Source: Paludifilum halophilum (lineage in GTDB: Bacteria; Bacillota; Bacilli; Thermoactinomycetales; DSM-45169). From it: DNA of 64,000 nt. The number at the start of each line of letters is the position of its first letter. Position 1 is the stretch's first letter. Under the pieces are notes generated by a model. The model was not told the origin of the DNA. It saw only the letters and a program-made list of their open reading frames with translations, and made no database searches. The translations under genes were made by a program, and so were the position numbers. Positions 54,228-62,933 of this stretch are shown piece by piece. The DNA lies in the NCBI RefSeq assembly GCF_002245355.1, contig NZ_NOWF01000004.1, positions 124,001 through 188,000 of the forward strand, read 5' to 3'.

Positions 54228-55034
54228 ATGATCAAACGAATCGCCATGATCGGTCTGTCCGCCGTTCTGTTGGCCGCATTGGCGGCCTGTGGAGGCGGTG
54301 CGGCCGATAATGAGAAGAAGACTTTGAATGTGGGGGCAACCCAGGTGCCCCATGCGGAAATTTTGGAACATGTGAAGCCGCAATTGGAGAAGGAAGGAAT
54401 TCAATTGAAAATAAAAGTATTTCAGGATTATGTCCTTCCTAACAAAGCGGTGGAACAAGGAGAGTTGGACGCTAACTTCTTCCAACACCGTCCCTGGATG
54501 GAAGCGACCAATGAGGAGCAGGGATGGCATTTGAAAAAGGTGACAGGGGTCCATATTGAGCCGATGGGCGCCTATTCTGAGAAGATCGACAAACTATCTC
54601 AGCTGAAGGACGGAGCGACTGTCGCTCTGCCGAATGCCACCAGTGAAATGACCCGCGTACTTCTGCTGCTGGATAAAGAAGGCCTGATCCAATTGGATAA
54701 CCGCAAAGGGGATAAAACCTTGAAAAACATTGAGGAAAACCCGAAAAAGCTCGATTTTAAACCCCTGGAAGCGGCAACCCTTCCCCGGGTGTTGGATCAG
54801 GTGGATATCGCCGTCATCAACACGAACTATGCCCTCCAAGCAAACCTGGATCCGCAAAAGGATGCTTTGTTCCTGGAGGATTCCGATTCCCCTTACGTGA
54901 ACATCCTGGCGGCAAAAGAAGGGAACGAAGATAGCGAAGCGATCCAAAAGCTGTCCGAGGCCTTGAATTCACCGGAAGTGAAGAAGTTCATCGAAAAGAA
55001 ATATAAAGGCGCTGTCGTACCCGCCTTTGATTAA
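54228..55034 (+). CDS. metQ: Methionine-binding lipoprotein
   Basis: The substrate-binding lipoprotein of the NlpA/MetQ family: 268 residues, signal peptide with lipobox LAALAAC and lipidated Cys21. The mature part starts with VGATQVPHAEILEHVKPQLE and contains the family block YVLPNKAVEQGELDANFFQH. It should be anchored to the outer face of the membrane and deliver methionine to MetI. Terminator downstream. Confidence 0.95.
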   Translation: MIKRIAMIGLSAVLLAALAACGGGAADNEKKTLNVGATQVPHAEILEHVKPQLEKEGIQLKIKVFQDYVLPNKAVEQGELDANFFQHRPWMEATNEEQGWHLKKVTGVHIEPMGAYSEKIDKLSQLKDGATVALPNATSEMTRVLLLLDKEGLIQLDNRKGDKTLKNIEENPKKLDFKPLEAATLPRVLDQVDIAVINTNYALQANLDPQKDALFLEDSDSPYVNILAAKEGNEDSEAIQKLSEALNSPEVKKFIEKKYKGAVVPAFD

Positions 55035-55051
55035 ATCAACACATCAGGAAT

Positions 55052-55093
55052 AACCCCCCTGTACGCCATACGGCACAACAGGGGGTTGTCTTT
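55052..55093 (+). terminator. Terminator of metNIQ
   Basis: AACCCCCCTGT (55052-55062) pairs with ACAGGGGGTT (55078-55087) with one extra C, followed by GTCTTTTT. Confidence 0.85.
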
Positions 55094-55103
55094 TTCATCT
55101 CTT

Positions 55104-55745
55104 TCATTTTACGGTTCGGGGACGGTAATCCACTTCTCCGTATTCGACGCTCCCTCGCCCGCTGGTCTGCTCGGCGACCAAATCGATCAAGGGTTGTTCT
55201 TCCCCATTTGGGACCCATATTTTCCAACGGACCTGATCCGTAAACCGGGGCGGTTCCATCTCATATCCCGTAGCGATGAGTTCATGTTCCAACTTTCCCA
55301 TGGCCGGGTAATCGGCGGTAATTTCCAAAGATCGGTGAAGATACCAATCCACTTGACCGGCTGCATCCAGGCCTTCCGTCGCTGCCCGGTTGTAGGCCCG
55401 GATGAGACCGCCGGCCCCCAGCTTGATTCCTCCGAAGTAACGGGTGACCACCACCGCCGTGTCTGTCAGACCGCGAGAGCGGATGGCCTCCAGGATTGGA
55501 CGGCCGGCGGTACCGGAGGGCTCCCCATCATCGGAGGAGCGTTGCACTTCCGATAACCGGCCGACCACATAGGCGTAGCAGTTATGAGTGGCATCCCAAT
55601 GGGTTTTAGCGATTCCCCGGACGAAGGAGGAGGCTTCTTCTTCGGAATCGACACGATTCACATAAGTGATAAAGCGTGATTTTTGAATCCGGATTTCGGT
55701 TTCCCCATATCCTTCGGGGGTCGTATATCGGTGGGTCGCTGCCAT
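55104..55745 (-). CDS. yvyE: YvyE/YigZ (IMPACT) family protein
   Basis: A 213-residue protein of the YigZ/IMPACT family. The N-terminal domain carries NCYAYVVGRLSEVQRSSDDG and the hallmark DGEPSGTAGRPILEAI, then VVVTRYFGGIKLGAGGLIRAY; the C-terminal domain is ferredoxin-like. The bacterial function is unclear (the eukaryotic relative binds GCN1). ATG 55745 (minus) is preceded by AAAGGAGG; in-frame upstream extension to 55874 is not supported. It converges with metNIQ. Confidence 0.93.
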   Translation of the reverse strand: MAATHRYTTPEGYGETEIRIQKSRFITYVNRVDSEEEASSFVRGIAKTHWDATHNCYAYVVGRLSEVQRSSDDGEPSGTAGRPILEAIRSRGLTDTAVVVTRYFGGIKLGAGGLIRAYNRAATEGLDAAGQVDWYLHRSLEITADYPAMGKLEHELIATGYEMEPPRFTDQVRWKIWVPNGEEQPLIDLVAEQTSGRGSVEYGEVDYRPRTVK

Positions 55746-56425
55746 CGGTTGTTGCCTCCTTTGTCGAGAATGTTTGTTCCGGGTCATCTCTCCGGGAAGT
55801 CCCGCTTGATTTGGGAACCTTTGTCGAAAGGGTAGTCGCGGAGTTGATCCCTGATTTATGCTGGGAAACACCAACGGATACTTGTCCGGTTGAAAGGATG
55901 GATGGGATCATGTTATTTATGACCAGCATACCGCCGATTTACCGGGATTGCATCTTGATTCATCGATATACGGGTTGTTACCACGTGAAGTCTCCGATCG
56001 TCATGTGCGGCTTTCCCCCCAACGGAGAGAACGGGTTCGAAGAGAATCCCGCGGGATCCAGGGGGAACGGCAATGACCGTAAGATCGAGAGTCATCGGTT
56101 GAAGGCGGGATGGAGACGAGGGAAATACAAGGGCCCGCCAAACAAAAAAGGCCAATGTTCCATTGGCTCTGAATACCCATCCGGGCATTTAAAAGGAGTC
56201 GTATACCACCTAAGCGACTTTTGCCATCCTACCCAGCGTAGAATCTAGGGAGGGCGTTTAGGGGCAACATGCTTCCTTGTGACGCTTCCGAACGGCTTTT
56301 CCCCTGTCCGACCGGAAGGGAGCGGCCATCTCCTACTTCCCCGCAGGAGGGCAACGGGAGCCGTGGCGGTACACGATTCCCCCGCCCGAATGTGGCTAAT
56401 CAACACGCCTAAAGATGGATATCGG
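55746..56425 (-). other. 680-bp region without a supported gene
   Basis: Two open frames (plus 55676-56248, minus 55913-56188) match no family I recognise and the second runs through a terminator. The right part (56170-56425) is the 3' side of the LCP gene. It is GC-rich with many potential stems, and looks like an untranslated region or decayed sequence rather than coding DNA. Confidence 0.4.
56143..56166 (-). terminator. Terminator for minus-strand transcripts
   Basis: On the minus strand GCCAATG-GAA-CATTGGC is followed by CTTTTTTG. It lies 260-280 nt beyond the stop codon of the LCP gene, so the transcript would carry a long 3' tail or contain a separate small RNA. Confidence 0.8.
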
Positions 56426-57520
56426 TCAGTTGGGGTTCTGGGGTGATCGGTTTCCGGAAGGTGACGGTTGTTGTGTTGGCTCCGTTTCCTGTTCCACCTC
56501 GGGAGGGAGTTGAATCGGCTCGATCGGTTCCGGTTTCAGCTCCAACTGCTTCCTCAACAGGTTACTAACCCGTTGGCGTTCCTCGTCATTCACGATATAA
56601 TACCAATGTTTCAGCCGCGTGTTTTTGCCTTTAAGGGTTACATTTTGAATGTTTTTCTTCGGGATTTCTTTGTAGATGGACTGAAGGTGAGGGATTTTTT
56701 TCGGATCGAATCCGATTCGCATGTTTTTACCCACGGCATTTAGCACATCATCGATTTTGGTCACTGTGTTCAGGCTGACTGCTTGATCCATCAGGTTGGT
56801 CATGACTTCCCGCTGCCGTTCATTGCGACCGAGGTCTCCCCGCGGATCTTGTTTACGCATACGGACATAGGCGAGGGCTTCGTTGCCGTTCAGGTGCTTG
56901 GGGCCCGGTTTAAAGGGGATGACCTCGCCCCCGAAATGGGCTTGTGAAAAGGCGAATTTCACGTTGACGTCAACGCCTCCCAAGGCGTTTACCACGTCGA
57001 TGAATCCTTGGAAGTTCACTTTCATATAATAGTCCACAGGAACATGGAGGAAGTTTTCCACCGTTTCGACTGTATTCGTGACCGGGCCGGGTCCGTTTTT
57101 GTTCACTTTGGATCTACCGTAGTAGGCGGAGGCATTGATTTTGTGCATTTGTCCGTCAGTGTTGGCGATAGGCAGATACGTGTCCCGCGGGATGCTCACC
57201 ATTTTGACCGAGTGTTTTTTTGGATTGATGGCGGCCAGAATGATAACGTCCGGTCGCCAGTTGTCTGAGGCTGTGCGGGAGTCTGTCCCCAGAAGGAGTA
57301 TCGTAAAAGGGTCGTCCATCGTAACCGCTTGATCCCGTTTATCGGACTTTTCCCGGTTCAGAGGGTCGAAGGTTCCGGCAAAAGTGTTCCATATCTGCCA
57401 AAAGAAATAACCCGAAACGATGAGGACAGCAAACAGGCAGATCAGGATACTTCGGAATATCCATTTTTTCTTCTTTTTCTTTTTCACACGTCGGGATCGG
57501 CTCCATTCGATTCGGTCCAT
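56426..57520 (-). CDS. LytR-CpsA-Psr (LCP) family glycopolymer ligase
   Basis: LCP enzymes transfer undecaprenyl-diphosphate-linked glycopolymers to peptidoglycan outside the membrane. 364 residues: a strongly basic cytosolic start (seven consecutive Lys around residues 13-19), one membrane helix (about 22-40), then the LCP domain with ILLLGTDSRTASDNWRPDVI, the arginine motif SIPRDTYLPI and NGNEALAYVRMRKQDPRGDL. The C-terminal tail after residue 325 is Pro/Gln/Glu-rich. ATG 57520 is chosen; an in-frame TTG at 57562 would add 14 residues. Confidence 0.9.
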   Translation of the reverse strand: MDRIEWSRSRRVKKKKKKKWIFRSILICLFAVLIVSGYFFWQIWNTFAGTFDPLNREKSDKRDQAVTMDDPFTILLLGTDSRTASDNWRPDVIILAAINPKKHSVKMVSIPRDTYLPIANTDGQMHKINASAYYGRSKVNKNGPGPVTNTVETVENFLHVPVDYYMKVNFQGFIDVVNALGGVDVNVKFAFSQAHFGGEVIPFKPGPKHLNGNEALAYVRMRKQDPRGDLGRNERQREVMTNLMDQAVSLNTVTKIDDVLNAVGKNMRIGFDPKKIPHLQSIYKEIPKKNIQNVTLKGKNTRLKHWYYIVNDEERQRVSNLLRKQLELKPEPIEPIQLPPEVEQETEPTQQPSPSGNRSPQNPN

Positions 57521-57818
57521 GTGATTCCCCACTTTAATACCTGCTATTGCCCCTTCAAGCAACTTTGAAGCCAGATGAGCAATACGGTTTCATCATACTA
57601 TGATCATGGACAGCGACTCAAGTCGACGAGACAAGCCCTTGTGCAGCAGTCTCCGCGTGCGCGCAACAAAAGGGATATGTGTTGTGAAATAAGAGGAAGT
57701 CTGTGGATGGTTAACGAAGGGTTTTCGGTGGAAGTTTCGGTCTTAACCGTTTCTTTACAAACGCATGCCCTTTTCAAGTAACCTGATTTGCCTTGGATGA
57801 GTTTTCCGACGGGGGACT

Positions 57819-57855
57819 AAAAGCTGGGAGCGGGTCCGGAAGGGGGCGGCCCGCT
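57819..57855 (-). terminator. Terminator after the second LCP gene
   Basis: On the minus strand AGCGGG pairs with CCCGCT, extended by CCG/CGG, followed by CCCAGCTTTT. It begins directly after the stop codon. The remaining gap to the next LCP gene (57563-57818) shows no gene; a 68-codon plus-strand frame there has no support. Confidence 0.55.
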
Positions 57856-58815
57856 TCACGAATGTTTCTCGTTGGTGTTCAAGTGGCGGAGAAAGATGTC
57901 ACGGACCCGTTTTTTTTCCTCTTGGGACACGACGAAATAATACCGGTCCGCCCACTCGTCGGTCCCTTTCAACCTGATCACCTCCACTCCTTTTTCCTGC
58001 ATTTGATTAAAAGCCGCGTAGATCTTCAAAAAATCACGGAACGTCATCGAAGTATCCACATGACGGGTTAGAATCCGCATGAAATCCCGCACTTTAAAGA
58101 TGGAAGACGGACGGGTCGCTTTGCGCCATAAACTCTTCATCACTTGTTGCTGGCGGCGGTGGCGATCAAAGTCACTGCTGGCGGTTCGATCCCGTACATA
58201 GGCGAGGGCTTCGGCCCCGTTCAACGTCATCGATCCCTTTTGAAAATGATGCCCCTTGTAAGAAAAAGAGCGGTTTACCTGTACATCGACACCGCCGAAC
58301 AGGTCAACCAGTTTGCGGAAACCGGCCATGTTCACTTTTACATAATCGTCGACAGAAACTCCGAGGAACGTTTCAACGGTGTCCACAGTGGAAGAGACCC
58401 CTTGTCCCAGGGCGTAAGCGTGATTGATTTTATCAAAACGGGATTGACCGTTTTGCAGTTGCAGCCGGGCTTTCGTGTCCCGGGGGATATTCAGTACTTT
58501 CATCGTTTTCTGCCGGGGATTGAGACTGATGAACATGAGGGCATCGGCTCGACCCTGGTCCTTCTTTCTCTGATCCACACCGATAAAAAGGAGCGTGAAA
58601 GGGCGTTCGGGAGGAGTGGGAAGAGCCGTTTTTCCTTTTTGAAGGACCGGGGGGCGTACAGATTCCGGATGATCGGTCACCCTGTCCGGAGATTTCCCGG
58701 AGTTCTTTCCGGGTGTCTCGAGGGGTAGAGGAAAGTAATGTTGCGTTCCAGTCCAGACGACGAAAAAAACAGCGATAATGGCTGCGATCCAGCCTGCCCG
58801 TATCGATGGACGCAT
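57856..58815 (-). CDS. LytR-CpsA-Psr (LCP) family glycopolymer ligase
   Basis: A second LCP protein, 319 residues: N-terminal membrane helix (about residues 8-24), Pro-rich spacer (about 30-70), then TLLFIGVDQRKKDQGRADAL, the catalytic arginine region NIPRDTKARL, SVDDYVKVNMAGFRKLVDLF and LNGAEALAYVRDRTASSDFD. It is shorter than its neighbour and lacks the C-terminal tail. Both lie downstream of the glycan locus and are natural candidates for attaching its product to peptidoglycan. Confidence 0.9.
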   Translation of the reverse strand: MRPSIRAGWIAAIIAVFFVVWTGTQHYFPLPLETPGKNSGKSPDRVTDHPESVRPPVLQKGKTALPTPPERPFTLLFIGVDQRKKDQGRADALMFISLNPRQKTMKVLNIPRDTKARLQLQNGQSRFDKINHAYALGQGVSSTVDTVETFLGVSVDDYVKVNMAGFRKLVDLFGGVDVQVNRSFSYKGHHFQKGSMTLNGAEALAYVRDRTASSDFDRHRRQQQVMKSLWRKATRPSSIFKVRDFMRILTRHVDTSMTFRDFLKIYAAFNQMQEKGVEVIRLKGTDEWADRYYFVVSQEEKKRVRDIFLRHLNTNEKHS

Positions 58816-58938
58816 GACGGCTGACTCCCCTTGTCCGGCGCATTTTTTTTATTATGAGTCGGTGTTAGCCATTTCATGCGATTTCATGGTAAGCTGAACC
58901 TATGGATCAACGATGTGCGGAGAGAGAGTTTTCAACTC

Positions 58939-61242
58939 ATGAAAAAGATCAGTTTAACAGGATTTATCTTGATTTTGTGGATCACTTCTTTAACCGGTTG
59001 TCTGAATCAAGGGGAGCCTGGGGAACCTGCTCGGGAAAACCCTGCCGAGCCGACCAAATCGACGGGACAAAGGGAATGGGTGGTTCAGTGGAAGGAAGAG
59101 CCGGATCCGGACTTTCTGGAAACGGTTCAAGTTCTTCACGAAACGGAGGAAGAGGACGGCGGAATCACGATGTTGGTTCAACTGAACGAGGACGTGGATG
59201 AAAATCGTTGGGTGGATCAGTGGTCCGCACGGGGGGAAGTGGAATTCATTCATCCCAATCACAAATACAAAGTGGAGATGAGGGATGAAGCTTCCGCCTC
59301 AGATGCCGGGAATCGATACTATTTGGAAGGAATCAATGCCATCCGGGCCTGGAGATCAGTGGATTGGGTGCTGCAATCGGACCGCGACCCGGTGACGGTG
59401 GCGGTGGTGGACACGGGCGTTGATATGGAACACCCGAGTTTAAAGCCCTATTTGGTGGAAGGGGTGAATCTTCGCCAATCCGAACAACCGCCCCAGGATG
59501 AAATGGGACACGGGACACATGTTGCCGGGGTGATAGCGGAGGTGTGGAAAGGCTGGAGAAAGGAGAAGAATTCCCGTGTCCCCGGTCGGATTATGCCGGT
59601 CAAAGTGATGACCGACGGTCAGGACGGGGATGTATATTTTACTGCGGAGGGCGTTCGTGAATCGGTGCGCAGAGGAGCGGATGTCATCGTATTGGCCCAA
59701 GGCAGTTGGACTTATTCGGAAACAATGGCCGATGCGATCCGGTTTGCCGAGGAAGAAGGGGTGGTGGTCGTCGGTTCGTCGGGAAATGCCAGTCTCAATG
59801 AAGACGGTGACATTCGGTACAACCGTCCTCTTTATTATCCGGCCGCTTTGCCGACGGTTCTCGGAGTCGGTTCCGTGGATGAGGAACGGCGGGTGGTCAT
59901 TACCTCCAACTCCGGTCCGGGGATTGATGTCGTGGCTCCCGGAGAGTCGATTTGGGCGGCTGTTCCGGGAGGGGGGTACGGCAGTGATTCCGGCACTTCC
60001 TTTGCCGCCCCTCAAGTGGCGGCATTGGCCGCGCTGGTGATCAAACGGCATCCGGAAAGTTCCCCCGCTGAAGTGCGCTCCCTGATCCGGCAGACAGCCC
60101 GTCCCCTGGAGGATGAGCGTTGGAATGAACAGTACGGATTCGGAGCCATTGACGTCCATGCCGCCTTGACGGAGGACTTGAAACCGGATATTTTCGAGCC
60201 CAATGATCAACCCTCCCGAGCGATGCCGATGTCTTTGGACCAAATGTATCATGCGACCCTGAAGGATCAACAGGACAGGGACTGTTTTCGCATCCATGCC
60301 CCCTACTCCGGGACTTTGCACCTCTCTTTAGGAGGGGATGCTCAACACCTGAGGCAGATGGTGTTGAAGGCCGAAGTGGAGAAAGGAAAAAAAGAGGTCC
60401 GATATAAGGGAAAGGAAGCCAAGAACGTCCATTTAACCGTTTCCCGGGGGGAAATGGTTGTTTGTCTGTCTTCCACCGGAAAAGGGAAGGGGCCGAAACC
60501 TTATACCCTTTCCAACTCATTTCGGCCGGCACCGGATGAATACGAGAATAACGATCATCAGTGGAACGCCTTTCCTTTGGAATTGTCGACAGGGTATTCC
60601 TCTCTTTTAGGGACATTCCACAAAAACCGGGACGATGACTGGTTTCGTTTGAAAATTCCCGAACCCGGCCGGCTTCGGTTGCGGGTGGATGTCTGGTCTC
60701 CCCGCAGCGATCCGGTGCTTTATATTCAGGAAAAGGGCGGATGGCAGGGTCGGAAAGTGGATGAGGGAGCAGAGGGAAAGCCTGAGACCTATCGGATGAA
60801 CGTGAACGCAGGCAGCCTTTATGTTCGGGTTTCCGATTATGGGACTCACTCCGTTCCCGATCCATACAATCTCTTTATCGAATATGAGACTCAATCTCAG
60901 GATTCCTTCGAACCCAACGATACCTCAGACCAGGCGACCCGTCTGGTCGGGGAAGAGGCGTTAAAGGCACGGTTGGGAAACAGCTCCGACCTGGATTGGT
61001 ATACCTTCTCCAAAGGCGACGAAAACCTGTCCATCGCCCTGTCGATTCCCGAGGAATGGGGGAAAGTGGAAGCCGTTCTCTACGATAAGGAATTGCGGGT
61101 GTTGGATCAGTTGCGGCTGTCTCCGGATCGGAGAAAAGGAACGATCACTCCGGACCTGCCACCCGGCGATTACTATATTCGCGTTCGGGGAAGCAAAGAG
61201 GAGACGGAAGGGAAATACAAACTTCGATTGGAAGCCGGCTAG
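58939..61242 (+). CDS. Lipoprotein subtilisin-like serine protease (S8) with C-terminal PPC-like repeats
   Basis: 767 residues. Lipoprotein signal with lipobox LTGC (Cys21), an inhibitor_I9-like propeptide region (about 45-115) and an S8 catalytic domain with Asp158 (VAVVDTGVD), His191 (GHGTHVAG) and Ser354 (GTSFAAPQVA). The oxyanion asparagine is in VGSSGN. Three similar beta-rich PPC-like repeats follow, starting near residues 417 (IFEPND), 532 (YENND) and 655 (SFEPND), each with a D-x-D-W/C-F/Y motif. It should be an active, membrane-anchored extracellular protease. ATG 58939 fits the signal peptide. The stop codon lies within the CTAG edge of a repeat element. Confidence 0.9.
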   Translation: MKKISLTGFILILWITSLTGCLNQGEPGEPARENPAEPTKSTGQREWVVQWKEEPDPDFLETVQVLHETEEEDGGITMLVQLNEDVDENRWVDQWSARGEVEFIHPNHKYKVEMRDEASASDAGNRYYLEGINAIRAWRSVDWVLQSDRDPVTVAVVDTGVDMEHPSLKPYLVEGVNLRQSEQPPQDEMGHGTHVAGVIAEVWKGWRKEKNSRVPGRIMPVKVMTDGQDGDVYFTAEGVRESVRRGADVIVLAQGSWTYSETMADAIRFAEEEGVVVVGSSGNASLNEDGDIRYNRPLYYPAALPTVLGVGSVDEERRVVITSNSGPGIDVVAPGESIWAAVPGGGYGSDSGTSFAAPQVAALAALVIKRHPESSPAEVRSLIRQTARPLEDERWNEQYGFGAIDVHAALTEDLKPDIFEPNDQPSRAMPMSLDQMYHATLKDQQDRDCFRIHAPYSGTLHLSLGGDAQHLRQMVLKAEVEKGKKEVRYKGKEAKNVHLTVSRGEMVVCLSSTGKGKGPKPYTLSNSFRPAPDEYENNDHQWNAFPLELSTGYSSLLGTFHKNRDDDWFRLKIPEPGRLRLRVDVWSPRSDPVLYIQEKGGWQGRKVDEGAEGKPETYRMNVNAGSLYVRVSDYGTHSVPDPYNLFIEYETQSQDSFEPNDTSDQATRLVGEEALKARLGNSSDLDWYTFSKGDENLSIALSIPEEWGKVEAVLYDKELRVLDQLRLSPDRRKGTITPDLPPGDYYIRVRGSKEETEGKYKLRLEAG

Positions 61243-61330
61243 AAGCGTGTGAAAAAAGCCTCTTTATTCCGCTGGGGTTGGGTTCCACACGAATCCTTGG
61301 TTTGTAAGAACAACAAAGTTACCTGAAGGG
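61239..61330 (+). repeat. MITE-like repeat, copy D (3'-truncated)
   Basis: CTAG (61239-61242) followed by AAGCGTGTGA, then GGGGTTGGGTTCCACACG and AAGAACAAC in the family order; similarity fades after about 61325 and no right terminus is found. The TAG of the left CTAG is the stop codon of the protease gene. Confidence 0.65.
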
Positions 61331-61403
61331 GCACGAGATGAAACGGCTGATGCTCATGCTATCTGGAGGGGCAGAAACTTCTATCGTTTTCATCCGCTGG
61401 AAC

Positions 61404-61432
61404 TTGTCATGCCTTTCCGTTTCATGTATTCT
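61404..61432 (+). promoter_or_regulatory. Sigma-A promoter of metK
   Basis: TTGTCA (61404-61409), a 17-bp spacer and TATTCT (61427-61432); gives a leader of about 110 nt. Confidence 0.6.
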
Positions 61433-61483
61433 TGAAATGGATTTTGCAAAAAACGGGTTGATCGTGTCGGATCATCATCTCTA

Positions 61484-61515
61484 TCTTTCCTCTATCACAG
61501 GGGAAAGACCTTTTT
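61484..61515 (+). terminator. Attenuator-like hairpin in the metK leader
   Basis: TCTTTCC (61484-61490) pairs with GGAAAGA (61502-61508), followed by CCTTTTTG, 34 bp before metK. No S-box or other SAM-aptamer landmarks are visible in the leader, unlike metNIQ. Confidence 0.5.
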
Positions 61516-61548
61516 GTATGGATGAAGGAGATACAAGGGGGGAGTCCA

Positions 61549-62751
61549 TTGTCTGATCATACGCGTCGCAGTCTTTTCACATCGGAATCGGTGACGGCGG
61601 GACATCCCGATAAGATTTGCGACCAAATCTCAGATGCTATTTTGGATAAAATTTTATCGGAAGATCCCAATGCACGGGTGGCTTGTGAAACCTCCGTCAC
61701 CACCGGTTTGGTTCTCGTTTCCGGGGAAATCTCCACCAGCTGCTATGTGGATATTCCCAAGCTGGTTCGGGATACCCTTCGGGACATTGGGTACACTCGG
61801 GCCAAATACGGGTTTGATGCGCAAACTTGTGCCGTTCTGACTTCCATTGACGAGCAATCCTCCGATATTGCCGCCGGAGTGGATGAAGCTCTGGAGAAGC
61901 GGGAAGGCCATATGACGGAAGAGGAGATCGAAGCGATCGGTGCCGGGGATCAAGGGCTTATGTTCGGATTTGCTTCCAATGAAACCGAAGAACTGATGCC
62001 TCTGCCCATTTCCTTATCCCACCGATTGGCCCGCCGCCTTCATGAAATCCGTACCGACGGGACGTTGGAATACCTTCGCCCCGACGGAAAAACCCAGGTG
62101 ACGGTGGAGTATGAAGGGGATCGCCCGGTGCGGATCGATGCGATTGTCGTTTCCACACAACATGCGGATGAAATTCCCTTGGATCAGATTCAAAAGGATA
62201 TCCGGGAAAAGGTAATCGCCCCGGTGGTTCCGGAGGAAATGCTGGATTCCGAAACCAAGTACTATATCAACCCCACCGGTCGTTTTGTCATCGGTGGTCC
62301 GATGGGAGACGCCGGTCTTACCGGCCGGAAGATCATTGTCGACACCTATGGCGGGTATGCCCGTCACGGGGGAGGCGCCTTTTCCGGAAAGGATCCGACC
62401 AAGGTGGATCGCTCGGGGGCATACGCCGCCCGATACGTGGCTAAAAATATCGTCGCCGCCGGCTTGGCGGACAAGTGTGAAGTTCAGCTGGCTTATGCCA
62501 TCGGTGTGGCTCGGCCCGTCTCCATCCGCGTAGACACCTTCGGAACGGGACGAGTCGACGAGGAGACACTGGTGGGACTGGTACGCGATCATTTTGACTT
62601 GCGTCCTGCCGGGATCATTCGGGAGTTGGATCTGCGCCGTCCGATTTATCGCCAGACAGCGGCTTACGGTCATTTCGGCCGTACCGATGTGGATTTGCCG
62701 TGGGAAAAGACGGACAAAGCGGAGCTTTTGAAAAGGGACGCCGAAAGGTAA
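61549..62751 (+). CDS. metK: S-adenosylmethionine synthetase
   Basis: Makes SAM from methionine and ATP. 400 residues: [20 protein letters not shown] at the N-terminus, the [12 protein letters not shown] signature (about residues 130-141), [20 protein letters not shown] and [12 protein letters not shown] with the P-loop-like glycine-rich segment. TTG 61549 is chosen because GGGGGGAG lies just upstream and the family starts here; an in-frame ATG at 61522 overlaps the leader hairpin region. Confidence 0.97.
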   Translation: MSDHTRRSLFTSESVTAGHPDKICDQISDAILDKILSEDPNARVACETSVTTGLVLVSGEISTSCYVDIPKLVRDTLRDIGYTRAKYGFDAQTCAVLTSIDEQSSDIAAGVDEALEKREGHMTEEEIEAIGAGDQGLMFGFASNETEELMPLPISLSHRLARRLHEIRTDGTLEYLRPDGKTQVTVEYEGDRPVRIDAIVVSTQHADEIPLDQIQKDIREKVIAPVVPEEMLDSETKYYINPTGRFVIGGPMGDAGLTGRKIIVDTYGGYARHGGGAFSGKDPTKVDRSGAYAARYVAKNIVAAGLADKCEVQLAYAIGVARPVSIRVDTFGTGRVDEETLVGLVRDHFDLRPAGIIRELDLRRPIYRQTAAYGHFGRTDVDLPWEKTDKAELLKRDAER

Positions 62752-62788
62752 AAAACTTGGGGTATCAGAACCTGAGCGGTTCCATAAC

Positions 62789-62818
62789 GGCCGTCGACTT
62801 CTTGTCGGCGGCCTTTTT
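62789..62818 (+). terminator. Terminator after metK
   Basis: 10-bp stem GGCCGTCGAC (62789-62798) / GTCGGCGGCC (62804-62813), followed by TTTTT. Confidence 0.92.
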
Positions 62819-62933
62819 CATGGCAAGATGAAAGGTGCACCAACCGGTATAGTAAGGCGGATCAGACCACCTCTCCACCCTGAACCCCCTCTGAAGCCCG
62901 TGCATATACTGAGGGCAAAGGAGGACAGATACG

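Noticed and set aside
55913-56188. 91-codon minus-strand frame
   Set aside because: A strong minus-strand terminator (56143-56166) lies inside it, and no homology is recognised.
56165-56230. Weak resemblance of the minus strand to a magnesium (M-box) riboswitch (TTAGGTG ... CTCCT ... TGCCCGGA)
   Set aside because: Only scattered words match; the conserved three-helix arrangement and downstream gene are missing.
55676-56248. 190-codon plus-strand frame overlapping the yvyE start
   Set aside because: It overlaps the clearly real yvyE on the other strand, has odd composition, and matches no family.
57575-57781. 68-codon plus-strand frame between the LCP genes
   Set aside because: No ribosome binding site or homology, and it lies in the upstream region of a minus-strand gene.
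61338-61556. 72-codon frame upstream of metK
   Set aside because: It spans the metK promoter and leader hairpin and has no ribosome binding site or family match.
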